The notes under the pieces are model-generated. The model had not been told where the DNA came from. It searched no databases and was given only the letters and a program-made list of their open reading frames with translations. Source: Liolophura sinensis (lineage: Eukaryota; Mollusca; Polyplacophora; Chitonida; Chitonidae). From it: DNA of 64,000 nucleotides. The position numbers and the translations under genes are program-made. How positions within the stretch are numbered: the first letter of the stretch is position 1; each line of letters begins with the position of its first letter. Positions 15,201-24,374 of this stretch are shown one piece after another. The stretch spans positions 35,992,510-36,056,509 of the forward strand of contig NC_088295.1 in the NCBI RefSeq assembly GCF_032854445.1, in the 5' to 3' direction.

Positions 15201-18200
15201 TATTGAAGTTTGGCAATGTCATCTATTCATTATTCACCAGGTCAAAGATTCTTGTGTTTGAGACTGGTGCTGTAAATGGCTTGGGTCTAACCATTAACAG
15301 TAAATTCTGTCTGAAGCATTGCTGATTAATGACACAGAGTAACAGATGTGTTTTGGGAATGTTCCATTGTTGGTGCACTATGTGCATATTACTTACTGTA
15401 AATTTCAAATCGTAACAGTCTCTTATGTGCTGGAATCAACATTAAGATAAATGTTAAGGGTGGCGTCTTTAAAAATTACAGAATGCACAGAAACACAAAA
15501 GAGGTGTTCCTTTGTTGATGTCCTGTGTGTGTATTTTGTGTTTTAGAATCCCTGCTAACATAAATGTTAAGATAATGAGCTAACAGCACGTATCTCCTGT
15601 AGACGAGCTCTACAGTAACCTTGTTTAATAAAGGATATATATCAAAGCAGGTAATAACAGGAATTATCTCTTTTAATAAAAACAGATTTGACCTCTTCTT
15701 AACCTTTTTTCACTAAGTGGTTTCTCTTTAATTGTTAACATGATGGTCAGAGAGAAAACTTAGATCTTGTTGAATTTTCACGTGTACAGGACATGTAACA
15801 TGATGTAATGATGGTCAGAGATTAAAAAGCATCTTGGTGCATTCACACATGTATATATGGCATGTCACACAATGTGGTTTTTGAAAATATGATAAACTTT
15901 GAATGCAAATTTTTGTAATCCTTTTTTTTCATCGTAATATTTTTGAACTTTCTCTGCGTTGATTGCAAGACTGTTAGCTAAGTGTGAACATTTATTGTCT
16001 TTACACTTTTCTCACAGATAGGTCTTGTTTCAGACTGATGCGGACTGATGACAATGTTATCTTTATTTTAAAATGTTACTCAGATAGCAGAAAGGGGCAA
16101 AGGTCAATGAAGAATTGCATATCCCAGTCAAATTCAACAAACATGTCATTAGTGATTGTACATGTAAATGAAGGGGTATAATCTTAAAACCCAAAAGACT
16201 TGATTCATTGACACATTGTTTCCAAAATGCCCTTAACTGATGTGACATTGCCGACTTGATTCATTGACTCACTGTTTTCAAAATGCCCTTAACTGATGTG
16301 ACATTGCCGACTTGATTCATTGACTCACTGTTTCCAAAATGCCCTTAACTGATGTGACATTGCCAACTTGATTCATTGACACTGTGTTTCCAAAATGCCC
16401 TTAACTGATGTGACATTGCTGACTTGATTCATTGACTCACTGTTTCCAAAATGCCCTTAACTGATGTGACATTGCCGACTTGATTCATTGACTCACTGTT
16501 TCCAAAATGCCCTTAACTGATGTGACATTGCCGACTTGATTCATTGACTCACTGTTTCCAAAATGCCCTTAACTGATGTGACATTGCCGACTTGATTCAT
16601 TGACTCTGTTTCCAAAATGCCCTTAACTGATGTGACATTGCCAACTTGATTCATTGACACTGTTTCCAAAATGCCCTGAACTGATGTGACATTGCCGACT
16701 TGATTCATTGACTCACTGTTTCCAAAATGCCCTTAACTGATGTGACATTGCTGACTTGATTCATTGACTCACTGTTTCCAAAATGCCCTTAACTGATGTG
16801 ACATTGCCAACTTGATTCATTGACACTGTGTTTCCAAAATGCCCTTAAGTGATGAGGCATTGCCATGTATTCTTAGTTAAAGCTTGAGAAATGACTGATG
16901 TTGAGTATCATTATCCTACTGATGGTGTCTGTCTTACTGTGAACTTAATTTGATTAGGTATGATGCTTGAGTAAATAACAGTGTGAAAGGTTCAAGTTTT
17001 ATGTGTTGAGTTATAAATAAAAAAAAAAACGAACCTGAATGTTGGCTGTGTGATTTATAAATGATAAAATCATCACTGATTTTTTGACAGTGGAGAGAGA
17101 AGATAAGTGGTAAAATCTAAAAAATGTCCCAGCAAAACACATTACAAGCGTCATTTATGTGGTGATCCATCACAGTTGCTTTTCACCAAGACTTGCCATA
17201 TTCCATTGGATATGTCATTGGGCATGCTCTATTCCTTCCAGTTCATAGCCTTGGACTGATTTAGCATGCTTGTTGACAAGCTGCAGTTTGGTGGTGTGTG
17301 CTACAAATGGCAGTGTGTTCAAGCTTAAATTTTAAAATTTACTACTATGCCCAAACATAACCACAAAAATTACAGTGCTCTGAAACTGTTGAAAACACTT
17401 ACTAGGTATACTGTCAGAACAATATTGAAGCTGACTGGCTGCTGATTGATATTAGTTAAGTCCTGGTTAAAATGAATTATGTGTACTGTATATATGCTGA
17501 AAAGTTTAAGAATGACCAAGACATTATCTTAAATATTGGATCTCTTATATTCACCCTCAACCAAAAAACACAGATTCTTTAGTTTCTTCAGTTTTGTATT
17601 TGAAAGATGACATTTACAGTTGCATTTTGATGCCTATTATACCTGTGGCAACATTTTCTTACAGATATTGCAGACATCTTAGGTCACACGGATACCAAAA
17701 TAATCTCTGATGCTAACCTGGGACTTCTGGTCCGCCAGATTGCAATGCATTGTAACGTAAGTATTTTCTGGCAGTAAGACATTGTGTACAAAGACTACTT
17801 TTAGGTCTTTGTGAGTCTAAACATACAGGACTGTATATGACCTTAGAGTTTATTTTGTTAATTATTATTGTTACTGTGGAGTGTTTTTTGAGAATGTTAC
17901 CCTTCTAAAGTGAAGGTAAACAATTGTTTTCATTTAAGAAGTCTGTTTTCAGTTTTATAAACGATCCAAGACTGTTGGAAAATTTGAAGTCCAAACACTC
18001 ACTCAACAAGGTGAGGTGTGTCTGATACAATAAATGATGCATGTTCAGTGAACAGAATGTTGTACATCTGGAAGACTCATTACATGACGTGTTTGAGGAA
18101 TACAGAGGAAGAAAGGTCATCGAACAAATTATGTGTGATAATATAGAGGAAGACGGCTCATTGAACAAATTGTGTGTGACAGTATAGAGGAAGACGGCTC

Positions 18201-21200
18201 ATTGAACAAATTGTGTGTGATAATATAGAGGAAGACGGCTCATTGAACAAATGTGTGTGACAGTATAGAGGAAGACGGCTCATTGAACAAATTGTGTGTG
18301 ATAATATAGAGGAACAGATTTTCAGTGAATCAGAAGATGAATATTTATGATGATGAGAGAGGAACCAGCAGTTGACACAAGTACCAAACAGTTCAGTGTC
18401 ATATGGGACAGAGTCCCAGTTGAGTGTCATATGGAACAGAAAGTCTCAGGAGACTCTTGTCTCAAATTGTGGTACCAAACTTCAGTTGATATATTATGGT
18501 ATATAGTCCACTGTGGTCCACTTTTGATATCTCAGATAATTTCTACTTGCATGACACTGGAGCTGGATTCTCAGGTTTTGTGAGATTAGAGAGCCCCAGA
18601 ATTTTGTGACTGGGAAAAGTCACATGAGACCCGTCTCAAATGATAGTACCAAAGTTCGGGTGATTTAATCTGGTATATAGTCTCAGTGGTCCACTTTTGA
18701 TATCTCAGACAATTTCCACTTGTTTGAGACTGGAGCTGGATTCTCAGGTATCGTGAGACTGAAGAGTCCCAGAATTTGGGGATGGGAAAATTCCCAGATT
18801 TTTTGACACTGGCTTCCTGGGACTGATTCCCACCAAGTGTCAACTGTCTCTGAATTCTTAAACTGGATCACAAATCACTTTTCCCGATACTGGGACTGTT
18901 TCCCAATTCACGGTACAAGAATTTTCCCACTCTTAATAAAATAGCTACTTACTGAGAATGCTTACCAGCAATTTGGTGTCAACTTTCGGCAAAATCCAAG
19001 GCCTTCTGCAGACGCTGAAAAATCAGCGTATTTATAGATTTCCACATGGTGTGGGCGGTGCAATGAACCAAATCAGGAGACTCTGATTGGTCAGAAGGGC
19101 AATTTTTGACAGTTTGTAAACACAAATGACACGATGACGTCATCACGATCGCAACCAAGAACTCCAAAATAATGGCTTTGCTTTGAAGCCAAAATGTAAA
19201 TGCCAATGTCTGAAAAGTCCATATTTTTATCCATATTACTGAAAAAGTATAACCAATTTCCACACAAGGGTATTAAATGATAAATTCATTTTCAAACTGT
19301 GGTGGGAAAACCCTGGTCTGATTTCTAAAAGCCTGTAAGTGCGGGTTCTACAGACACCCTAATTACCATACATATACAAAAATGGCGGCAACACAAACTT
19401 CTGCTTTCGAGGTTGAACTGAGGACAATAAATGTCATATTTTCTGTTTGAAACAAGAACGAAAATAGAAGGTAAAGGTTTTCCAGATAAGAAAATGACAT
19501 AGAATTTCGTAATTTCTACATTATCATCACTACATTGCTGAAACATAATTATAATTATCCCAAATATATAGGAACGCCTATACAACAACAACATCACTCG
19601 TCCATGAAACAGATAAACGTAAGTTTAACACTTCCTACGAGAATAAATGAACGCTGTATTGGCAAGTATTGACTTTGTAAATTAACTAGTATGGCCTCAG
19701 ATAACGATCTTAACAAAACTTCCGTGAAAATTCATTAAAACATGAATATATGAAGCTTCCCAACGTTAAATTTATTTCTTAAATCCTGCTTCCTTAAATC
19801 CCGCTACAATAATAACAAGGAAGAATTCTCATTGAACAAATTTTGTGTGATAATATAGAGGAAGAAGGCTCATTGAACAAATTGTGTGTGATAGTATAGA
19901 GGAAGAGGGTTTATTGTACAAATTTGTGTGATAATATCGAGGAAATGGACTCATTGAACAAATTTGTTTGACAATATAAAAGAAGACGGCTCACTGAATA
20001 ACCTGGAGTAAACCAACAGGAATATGTGTTGTATATGCCATATGGAGAGTCGAAATTACGATAATACCAAGTGGAAGTCGAAGTTGCTAATTGCGTGTGA
20101 CTTTTATGAATTAGAAGCAGGAAATTTATGATCCAAACGCACATTTGTTTGTTTGTTGTTTTACGCCGTATTCAAGAATATTTCACTTAGGCCTATCCAA
20201 AAGCACTTGTCATAGCATACAGATGAACAGATGTGGTCAGACAGTATTATGATGTATGTGTGATCGTAAAGGTGGAAAGATTGTTTGCTAAATGGAATTA
20301 TATATACATTGACTAAAATTAGTGACGAGTGTGCATGTAAATGTCATTTTTTGTTTGTGTAAAGGGGCTCTGTGGCTAATGTCATGCCCAATAAGTTTTC
20401 AATAACAGTTGAACCTAGGTTACGGCGAAATGTGAGGGTGCAATCTCAAAAAATAGACCATGAATTCAGCTGAGGTTTTGCATACATGTACATCTCAATA
20501 ACACAAGGGGGAGGGGGTGTTCCATTGTTGATGTCCTGCAGGTGTGTTAATTAGCGTTTAAAATGAAAGTACCAAATTCGTTACATTCACACTTTTTGTG
20601 CATTAATTAGAGGCCATAATAAGGCAAATATACTGAAAGGCAAAAAACGCAAAAAAATACTAAAAACGCACCAGCGGTAAAAAAGTGGAATCGACGCTCA
20701 ACCAAATTTGACATTCACACTCAGATAAGTCATTTACCCTTTAGTAATAGCAAGTGTCATTAGAAATTACAAAATCTTAATCTAGAGGAAATGGAACACA
20801 CAGGTGGTCCCAAGACAAAATCAGTACCGGGTAGGATAACCCCTATTTGCAGGACGGACATGTAAACCAACGGCGCGAAGTCGTTTGGTGCGGTATCGGC
20901 GACTCCTCGTCGACCTACGATGGAAGCTGCAGTTCTGGACACCGGAAGTGTACGATCAAGCAGATGCTCACAATCTGCCGGTCTTCCGTTGCCTGTGGTA
21001 CATCTCGTCTACTGAAATCACTCATTCAGTCTTGTGATGGTACTGTGGCGACATCCAAACCTTGCTGCTATGGCCGTGGTAGTCATGTCAACTTCTATGA
21101 AGGCAATGGCGCGCTCCCGTTCCTCAGGTGTCAATCGCGGCATTGCGTCCTCAGTGCCAATTCGCTGCTACAGCGATTATGCGGATGGCCTTCCCTGTTT

Positions 21201-22099
21201 ACCCCATTTCTGCTGCCATAAGTAACGACACCTCGAATTTTTCGTGCATTTCGGGAGTAAAAACATGTTTTTCAGTCCTGGTCCCTGTTGCGTTTTGGTG
21301 ACAACTCACACTAACGCTATCAAACCTGACAACACGTTTGGAACTTCCTTAACCCCCAGCCATGGAGATTTTCATTGTTATTCTAAAACTATCATAATAT
21401 TTTCATGGATTCATGTTGATGCATTTTTAAAGCGAGTCAGTATATTTAAGTCCATTATTTATTGATCTGATTTAGTTTTGCATTCGTGTGTCTCCTGCTG
21501 TCGAGCTCTTTGGTAGCCCAGCTGCTGTAAATTATTGTGTGCAACGACAGTTTTGTAGAAAATGTAAAGCTTGCTTTAATAACAAGCAGACAGAGTGAAA
21601 ACTATTGTGTGAAATATATGGAAGTATATGATATGTTTTTAATACTTTGTTGAAAGATTGATTGTACATCAAGCGTGTAAGTTGGACAGATACAGTGTAT
21701 GTAAAATTTGCATATATCCAACGGTGAGAGGCTGATTAGTGAGAGTTGCTTTTCTATCTTGTAAATGGTGAATGTGATAAATGAAACATGAACATTCCCA
21801 CGGGTGCTTTTTTTTCAACAAACACTGTGAGTAATATTGTAGAACCCCGGAAAAAGTATTTTATATTGTGAATAAGGAATGTTTTTCTTTCATGTCACCA
21901 GCTGGCGTCGAGGATTTTACAACGACAAAACTCTGAACCCCAGGACCCCTTCGCCTCTAACTGGTTAGAGCGGCTCCGTCAAATCAAAAGAATTAAAACA
22001 AAGATCTTGAACGAAGCCAAGGATGTGACCGGCCATGACCCAGACGCAAGGACGAAAGGCAAAGTCACTACAATAGAGGATTTCACCGACTACGTCTAG
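212..22099 (+). CDS. TSC2: Tuberin (TSC2), C-terminal ~60%, 17 exons; 5' part outside window
   Basis: Tuberin is the catalytic GAP subunit of the TSC1-TSC2-TBC1D7 complex; it drives GTP hydrolysis on Rheb and so restrains mTORC1 at the lysosome. Coding exons, all GT-AG: 212-337, 2179-2319, 2633-2822, 3382-3475, 4043-4145, 4865-4986, 6874-7032, 7537-7973, 8421-8774, 9138-9184, 9745-10524, 10967-11053, 11453-11639, 13163-13302, 13949-14027, 17665-17756, 21902-22099. All phases join without a stop, giving 1,111 codons plus TAG at 22097-22099. Recognisable tuberin blocks include [20 protein letters not shown] (exon 5), [19 protein letters not shown] (exon 8), FVFLQLY-like [10 protein letters not shown] with PILLPN (exon 11), and the GAP core [11 protein letters not shown] (exon 14). 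The protein ends in EDFTDYV, close to the vertebrate EDFTEFV. The RGRTSS segment in exon 6 and RGHTIAV in exon 11 align with the two best-known Akt sites of human tuberin (S939, T1462). The poorly conserved linker between exons 8 and 11 is serine-rich, as in other animals. Confidence 0.96.
338..2178 (+). other. TSC2 intron, no gene seen
   Basis: AT-rich intron between coding exons 212-337 and 2179-2319. It contains a few short open frames without recognisable similarity and an 18-base-scale poly-T run near 1313. Nothing else supportable was seen. Confidence 0.6.
3120..3315 (+). mobile_element. SINE-like fragment, family 3
   Basis: The segment includes a conserved block (CCACCAGTATGGTGTGCATA) also present near 52374. 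It ends in a tail of the form AAATTCTTGAGTTCAGCATTAAAC followed by an AT-rich stretch. Related 3' ends occur at 12950-12995 and, on the minus strand, at 27115-27160. It spans the start of an intron region just before TSC2 exon 3382-3475. Family assignment is by shared sequence within this window only. Confidence 0.5.
3813..3952 (+). repeat. 22-bp minisatellite, about 6 copies
   Basis: Tandem units of the form GGTAGTGGGTTGTTATTCTG plus two variable bases lie inside the TSC2 intron 3476-4042. Units differ at a few positions (GTGGG, GCGAG, GTCAC, GTAGG variants). Confidence 0.85.
4222..4350 (-). mobile_element. SINE family 1, truncated, minus strand
   Basis: Read on the plus strand this is the reverse of the window's common SINE tail: GTGTTTTACGCCATACCGTA, then AAGAATATATCACTTGTACG and the GACGGCCAGCAT block. 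It lies in the TSC2 intron between 4146 and 4864. Confidence 0.7.
4940..6480 (+). repeat. 57/68-bp minisatellite built from TSC2 exon end plus splice donor
   Basis: About 23 tandem copies follow the end of exon 4865-4986. Two unit lengths alternate, 57 bp and 68 bp, the longer carrying an extra 11 bp (GAGCGTCCAGT type). Each unit contains GTAGAACCTCCAGTTATAAT and GAGGCTG, the exact 3' coding part of the exon, then a GAGACG/GAGATG segment followed by GTAGAT or GTAGGT in place of the real donor GTATGT at 4987. The true donor joins in phase to the acceptor at 6873 (cg + t gives Arg), so the first unit is the functional exon and the rest is intronic. Confidence 0.9.
8064..8205 (+). mobile_element. 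SINE family 1, 5'-truncated
   Basis: It contains CATAATGCTGGCTGCCATTT and a tail of the form TCGAGTACCAATCAGATAAA, like the 3' half of the copies at 13586 and 34643. It lies in the TSC2 intron 7974-8420. Confidence 0.65.
8952..9137 (+). repeat. 92-bp tandem duplication next to exon 10 acceptor
   Basis: Two copies begin TGTACTG at 8952 and 9044 and share GACATTTTTCTTGATATGTT. The second copy runs into the functional acceptor AG at 9136-9137. The duplicated unit thus includes the polypyrimidine and branch region of the TSC2 exon 9138-9184. Confidence 0.85.
9168..9345 (+). repeat. 59-bp x3 repeat containing exon 10 end and its donor
   Basis: The units start CAACTGACTC at 9168, 9227 and 9286. 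The first includes the last 17 coding bases of TSC2 exon 9138-9184 and the donor GTATGT at 9185. Copies two and three repeat GAG|GTATGT at 9244 and GAA|GTATGT at 9303. Reading through from the true exon meets an in-frame TAG within the first copy. Confidence 0.9.
9352..9508 (+). mobile_element. SINE family 1, with degenerate tRNA-like head
   Basis: A head of the form GGGCCTCTGTGG is followed by GAGTTCAAGTCCAGCTCATG, a B-box-like segment, and a GGAAGGTCTGCC block. All three are shared with the copies at 34643 and 48089. The 3' tail is missing. It lies in the TSC2 intron 9185-9744. Confidence 0.7.
11640..13162 (+). other. TSC2 intron with SINE-like remnant
   Basis: Intron between exons 13 and 14. 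The part at roughly 12729-12995 resembles a tRNA-derived SINE of family 3: an AGGTGAAGAGGTTTGTCAGT block, then a GAAAAATTCTTAAGCATGGC tail and an AATCAATCAATTAATC end. The remainder is AT-rich with no gene seen. Confidence 0.5.
13586..13811 (+). mobile_element. SINE family 1 with poly-A tail
   Basis: It contains the B-box-like GAGTTCAAGTCCAGCTCATG, the block GGAAGGTCTGCCAGCAACCT, and the tail GAGTACGGCGTAAAACACCA ending in an 11-base A run. This is the best preserved 3' end of the family in the window. It lies in the TSC2 intron 13303-13948. Confidence 0.85.
14028..16196 (+). other. TSC2 intron 15, left part, no gene seen
   Basis: AT-rich intronic DNA between exon 13949-14027 and the 56-bp array. 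Short open frames have no recognisable similarity. Confidence 0.55.
16197..16865 (+). repeat. 56-bp minisatellite, about 12 copies
   Basis: The units begin GACTTGATTCATTGACTCAC, continue TGTTTCCAAAATGCCCTTAA, and end CTGATGTGACATTGCC. Copies are highly uniform, with small deletions of 2-4 bases in a few. It lies inside TSC2 intron 14028-17664. Confidence 0.93.
18117..18318 (+). repeat. 41-bp minisatellite, first block (about 5 copies)
   Basis: The units read TCATTGAACAAATTGTGTGT, then GATAATATAGAGGAAGACGGC. They lie in the last TSC2 intron. The same unit reappears at 19829-19998. Confidence 0.85.
18461..18788 (+). repeat. Tandem duplication of a ~170-bp segment
   Basis: The copies at 18461-18612 and 18634-18788 share GGTCCACTTTTGATATCTCA and CTGGAGCTGGATTCTCAGGT, with about 15% visible divergence. 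They sit inside the sequence that separates the two blocks of the 41-bp array. Confidence 0.75.
19829..19998 (+). repeat. 41-bp minisatellite, second block (about 4 copies)
   Basis: The units, such as TCATTGAACAAATTTTGTGT followed by GATAATATAGAGGAAG, match the 18117-18318 block. They lie 1.5 kb downstream in the same intron. Confidence 0.8.
20149..20195 (-). mobile_element. SINE family 1 tail fragment, minus strand
   Basis: GTTGTTTTACGCCGTATTCA followed by AGAATATTTCACTTAGG is the reverse of the family-1 3' end. Only the tail remains. Confidence 0.6.
20779..21143 (-). pseudogene. Tc1-like DNA transposon, degenerate N-terminal transposase
   Basis: Read on the minus strand from 21143, the translation starts [15 protein letters not shown] and continues [17 protein letters not shown]. 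This is the helix-turn-helix paired-like start typical of Tc1-like transposases. After a stop and frame changes it continues with [20 protein letters not shown], the segment that normally follows the second HTH. The DDE catalytic half is absent. It lies in the last TSC2 intron (17757-21901), antisense to TSC2. It is a dead fragment, broken by stop codons and at least one frameshift. Confidence 0.8.
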
Positions 22100-24374
22100 C
22101 ATCCAAGGGGAAGTGAGCCTGTTAATAGTCGGTAAATGTGTCGTTGTTAGCTTTCGGTAATTCCCTTATTTCCCTATCAGTATTTCCGGCTATTATATAT
22201 AATACTGTATTTTGTATGGCCAACGTTTTGCTAGTCTATAAATTGCAAGTTTTTATGGATTTTCCCTATTATTTCCACAGTGTCACAGGTTTATCCAAGT
22301 TGTTATTATCATAATGGCACAATAACTGTTGTTTACATGTAATGAAATGTGTAAAACCAGAAATAGTTCGAGAGAACTGTCAGAATTAATTTCAGAATTG
22401 CAGAGAATCTAGATGATGAATATATATCCCCAAATATTGAAAACTGGGAGACATTTAGCGTCGTACTCAACTTTTATCACTCGGATTTTTTTATTTTTAT
22501 TAATATTATTATTAATAGTGAGAGTTGCTCACTAATATTATTATTAATAATGCACAAGATGCATAGATATTACACATTCGTAAAAATGTTGCCGAAAATG
22601 CTTTGATTTATTCGGTAACCTGTTTATACATGTATATAGGCGAGATTTAATGAAATCCATGTTTAATAATATAATGAAAATTCTGATCATTAATGAAGTC
22701 ATCGTTTTGAGTGCTAGCCTATGTAAATAATATTATACAACGTATACGTTATACCGTGTATCTGTGACTGTCTTGCTTCAGAATGTGTAAATTTTCGGCT
22801 TCCTACTGTATGTGTATGTTTATATATCGTTTTGAGAATCATGTAAACACGTCACTGTGAGCTTGTTTGTATGTGGGGTAACTACGTCAACAACATATAT
22901 ACAAGTGAACAGAAAGACTACACCACTCACACAGGACAAATATAGGCAGTTGTGGTGTACATGCTGTACACAGTGTGTCACACTAGTTAATAATTTCACA
23001 AAACATGTAAAACGGAATTGGCATGGAGTTGCTTGTTAAAATGTGCGGGCGATCTTAAGTGTGGAAGGACAAACATAATACTGACGAGACCGTTTCATAT
23101 AGGAGTGACGTCAGCATGCACATGTATATTGTATACAACACAAGCAGGTCAATAAAGGTTTACAGTGAACACTGCTCAAATCCGCATGCCAAACCCGCAC
23201 AAAAGTCAACTTTGAACGTATGAGCCGGTTTAACTGTGTCAGTGTTATAACGAAGATAAGTCAATATACATAGGTGCCTGAAGAATGACGTGACGCAGAA
23301 CTTCGGTGTGCAGGGAGAGACGAAAGGGTATCCGGAGGTACACTTATGTCACTGATCATGAATAAAAAACAGTTTTACCCCTTGACCACCAGTATTAAAG
23401 ATGAGTTATGTGTTACCTTGAAGTCTTGCAAAGACTTTGGATTTAGGTTGATCACAATTTGCATGGTGAAATATGAGTCTGTTTACATCAGTATAGCATG
23501 CGCGACTCTCAAGTGCGAGCATGGCAGGGTACGGGTTCAGACTCAGCCTTGGACAAGGACTTACTAGATTCCACTGCTCTCATTGCTGTGACGCTCGTTG
23601 TATGGATGATTTACGGAGTCTTACGTTCATTGAAGATAACTTATTCGGTGCATAAAATTGACGGTATATTGGTATATTGCACGTGTGAAGGTTTGTCATT
23701 AATCTTGCCAAAGGTTGATGGGTTAAAACGGGCTCTCAAGCTTCACCCACCCAAAACTGATCGCCATCTTAGAAGTGAAAGTATGTTATTGTATTTGAAC
23801 AAAGACCCCAACGGTTTTCACAACAATATGGGGCTGTTGTCAATATGTGGACCTTCCTACATATATGCTAATTTGCTATAGTTACATACATGTATATTGC
23901 AACGCCATGCAGGGGGCGTCTGTGAGAGTCTCATGGTCATTCTCTGACATTATGTGTAAAGGTTATCCAAGAATTTCATATAAGAATTAATAAAACTCAT
24001 TCCTGCGCAAAGTTGGGACGAATTCCACTATGCTTTCCTATTAATAATGGATTAGACAGCGTTCCCACCACTGAAAATACATATATACAGCGTCTGAGCG
24101 TGTTGAGTCGCAACTGCGGTCATACGTTAAAACTTACGACATTCGACGGTTTAGCAGACTTGTACTACCTGTGCTTATTATGTACCAAGTGGTAAAACTT
24201 ATGACTTGAGACGTTTATTTTCTGAATCCAAATAATTAGAGGAGTCAATTTCTTTCAATGTAGTTGTATACAAGTTTAACATCACATGATTTGTCGTGAA
24301 GATATAAGAAACTTTAGTATGCAGATCGATAAATTTATACTACATCCATGTTATCCGCACAGATTTACGCCGAT
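22100..24374. other. TSC2 3' UTR and convergent intergenic region
   Basis: Sequence between the TSC2 stop and the stop of the minus-strand gene. It contains an imperfect AT-rich palindrome at about 22495-22550 (TATTATTATTAATAGTGAG, then CTCACTAATATTATTATTAA). An AATAAA lies at 23151-23156, a candidate TSC2 polyadenylation signal but over 1 kb from the stop. An AATAAA on the minus strand lies at 24214-24219, 156 bases past the stop of the minus gene. Open frames such as 23498-23881 show no recognisable domain. Confidence 0.5.

Larger units (their letters stand above)
10424..22099 (+). other. TSC2: Rap/Rheb-GAP domain of tuberin (exons 11 end to 17)
   Basis: The GAP fold begins around [10 protein letters not shown] near the end of exon 11 and runs through exons 12-17. 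Exon 14 (13163-13302) encodes [16 protein letters not shown]. Its Asn in GNDF corresponds to the asparagine thumb (N1643 in human tuberin) that replaces the arginine finger of Ras-GAPs. It is intact, so the GAP should be catalytically competent. Exon 15 encodes [16 protein letters not shown] and exon 16 [13 protein letters not shown]. The last exon carries a basic segment ([14 protein letters not shown]), equivalent to the C-terminal basic helix of vertebrate tuberin. Domain identity is established family knowledge; residue matches are read from the translation. Confidence 0.93.

Noticed and set aside
16197..16865. CRISPR-like regular repeats
   Set aside because: Units are directly adjacent with no unique spacers, in an intron of an animal gene; it is a minisatellite.
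23498..23881. 127-codon plus-strand open frame between TSC2 and the minus gene
   Set aside because: No recognisable domain, poor start context, ends by chance; lies in the convergent 3' region.
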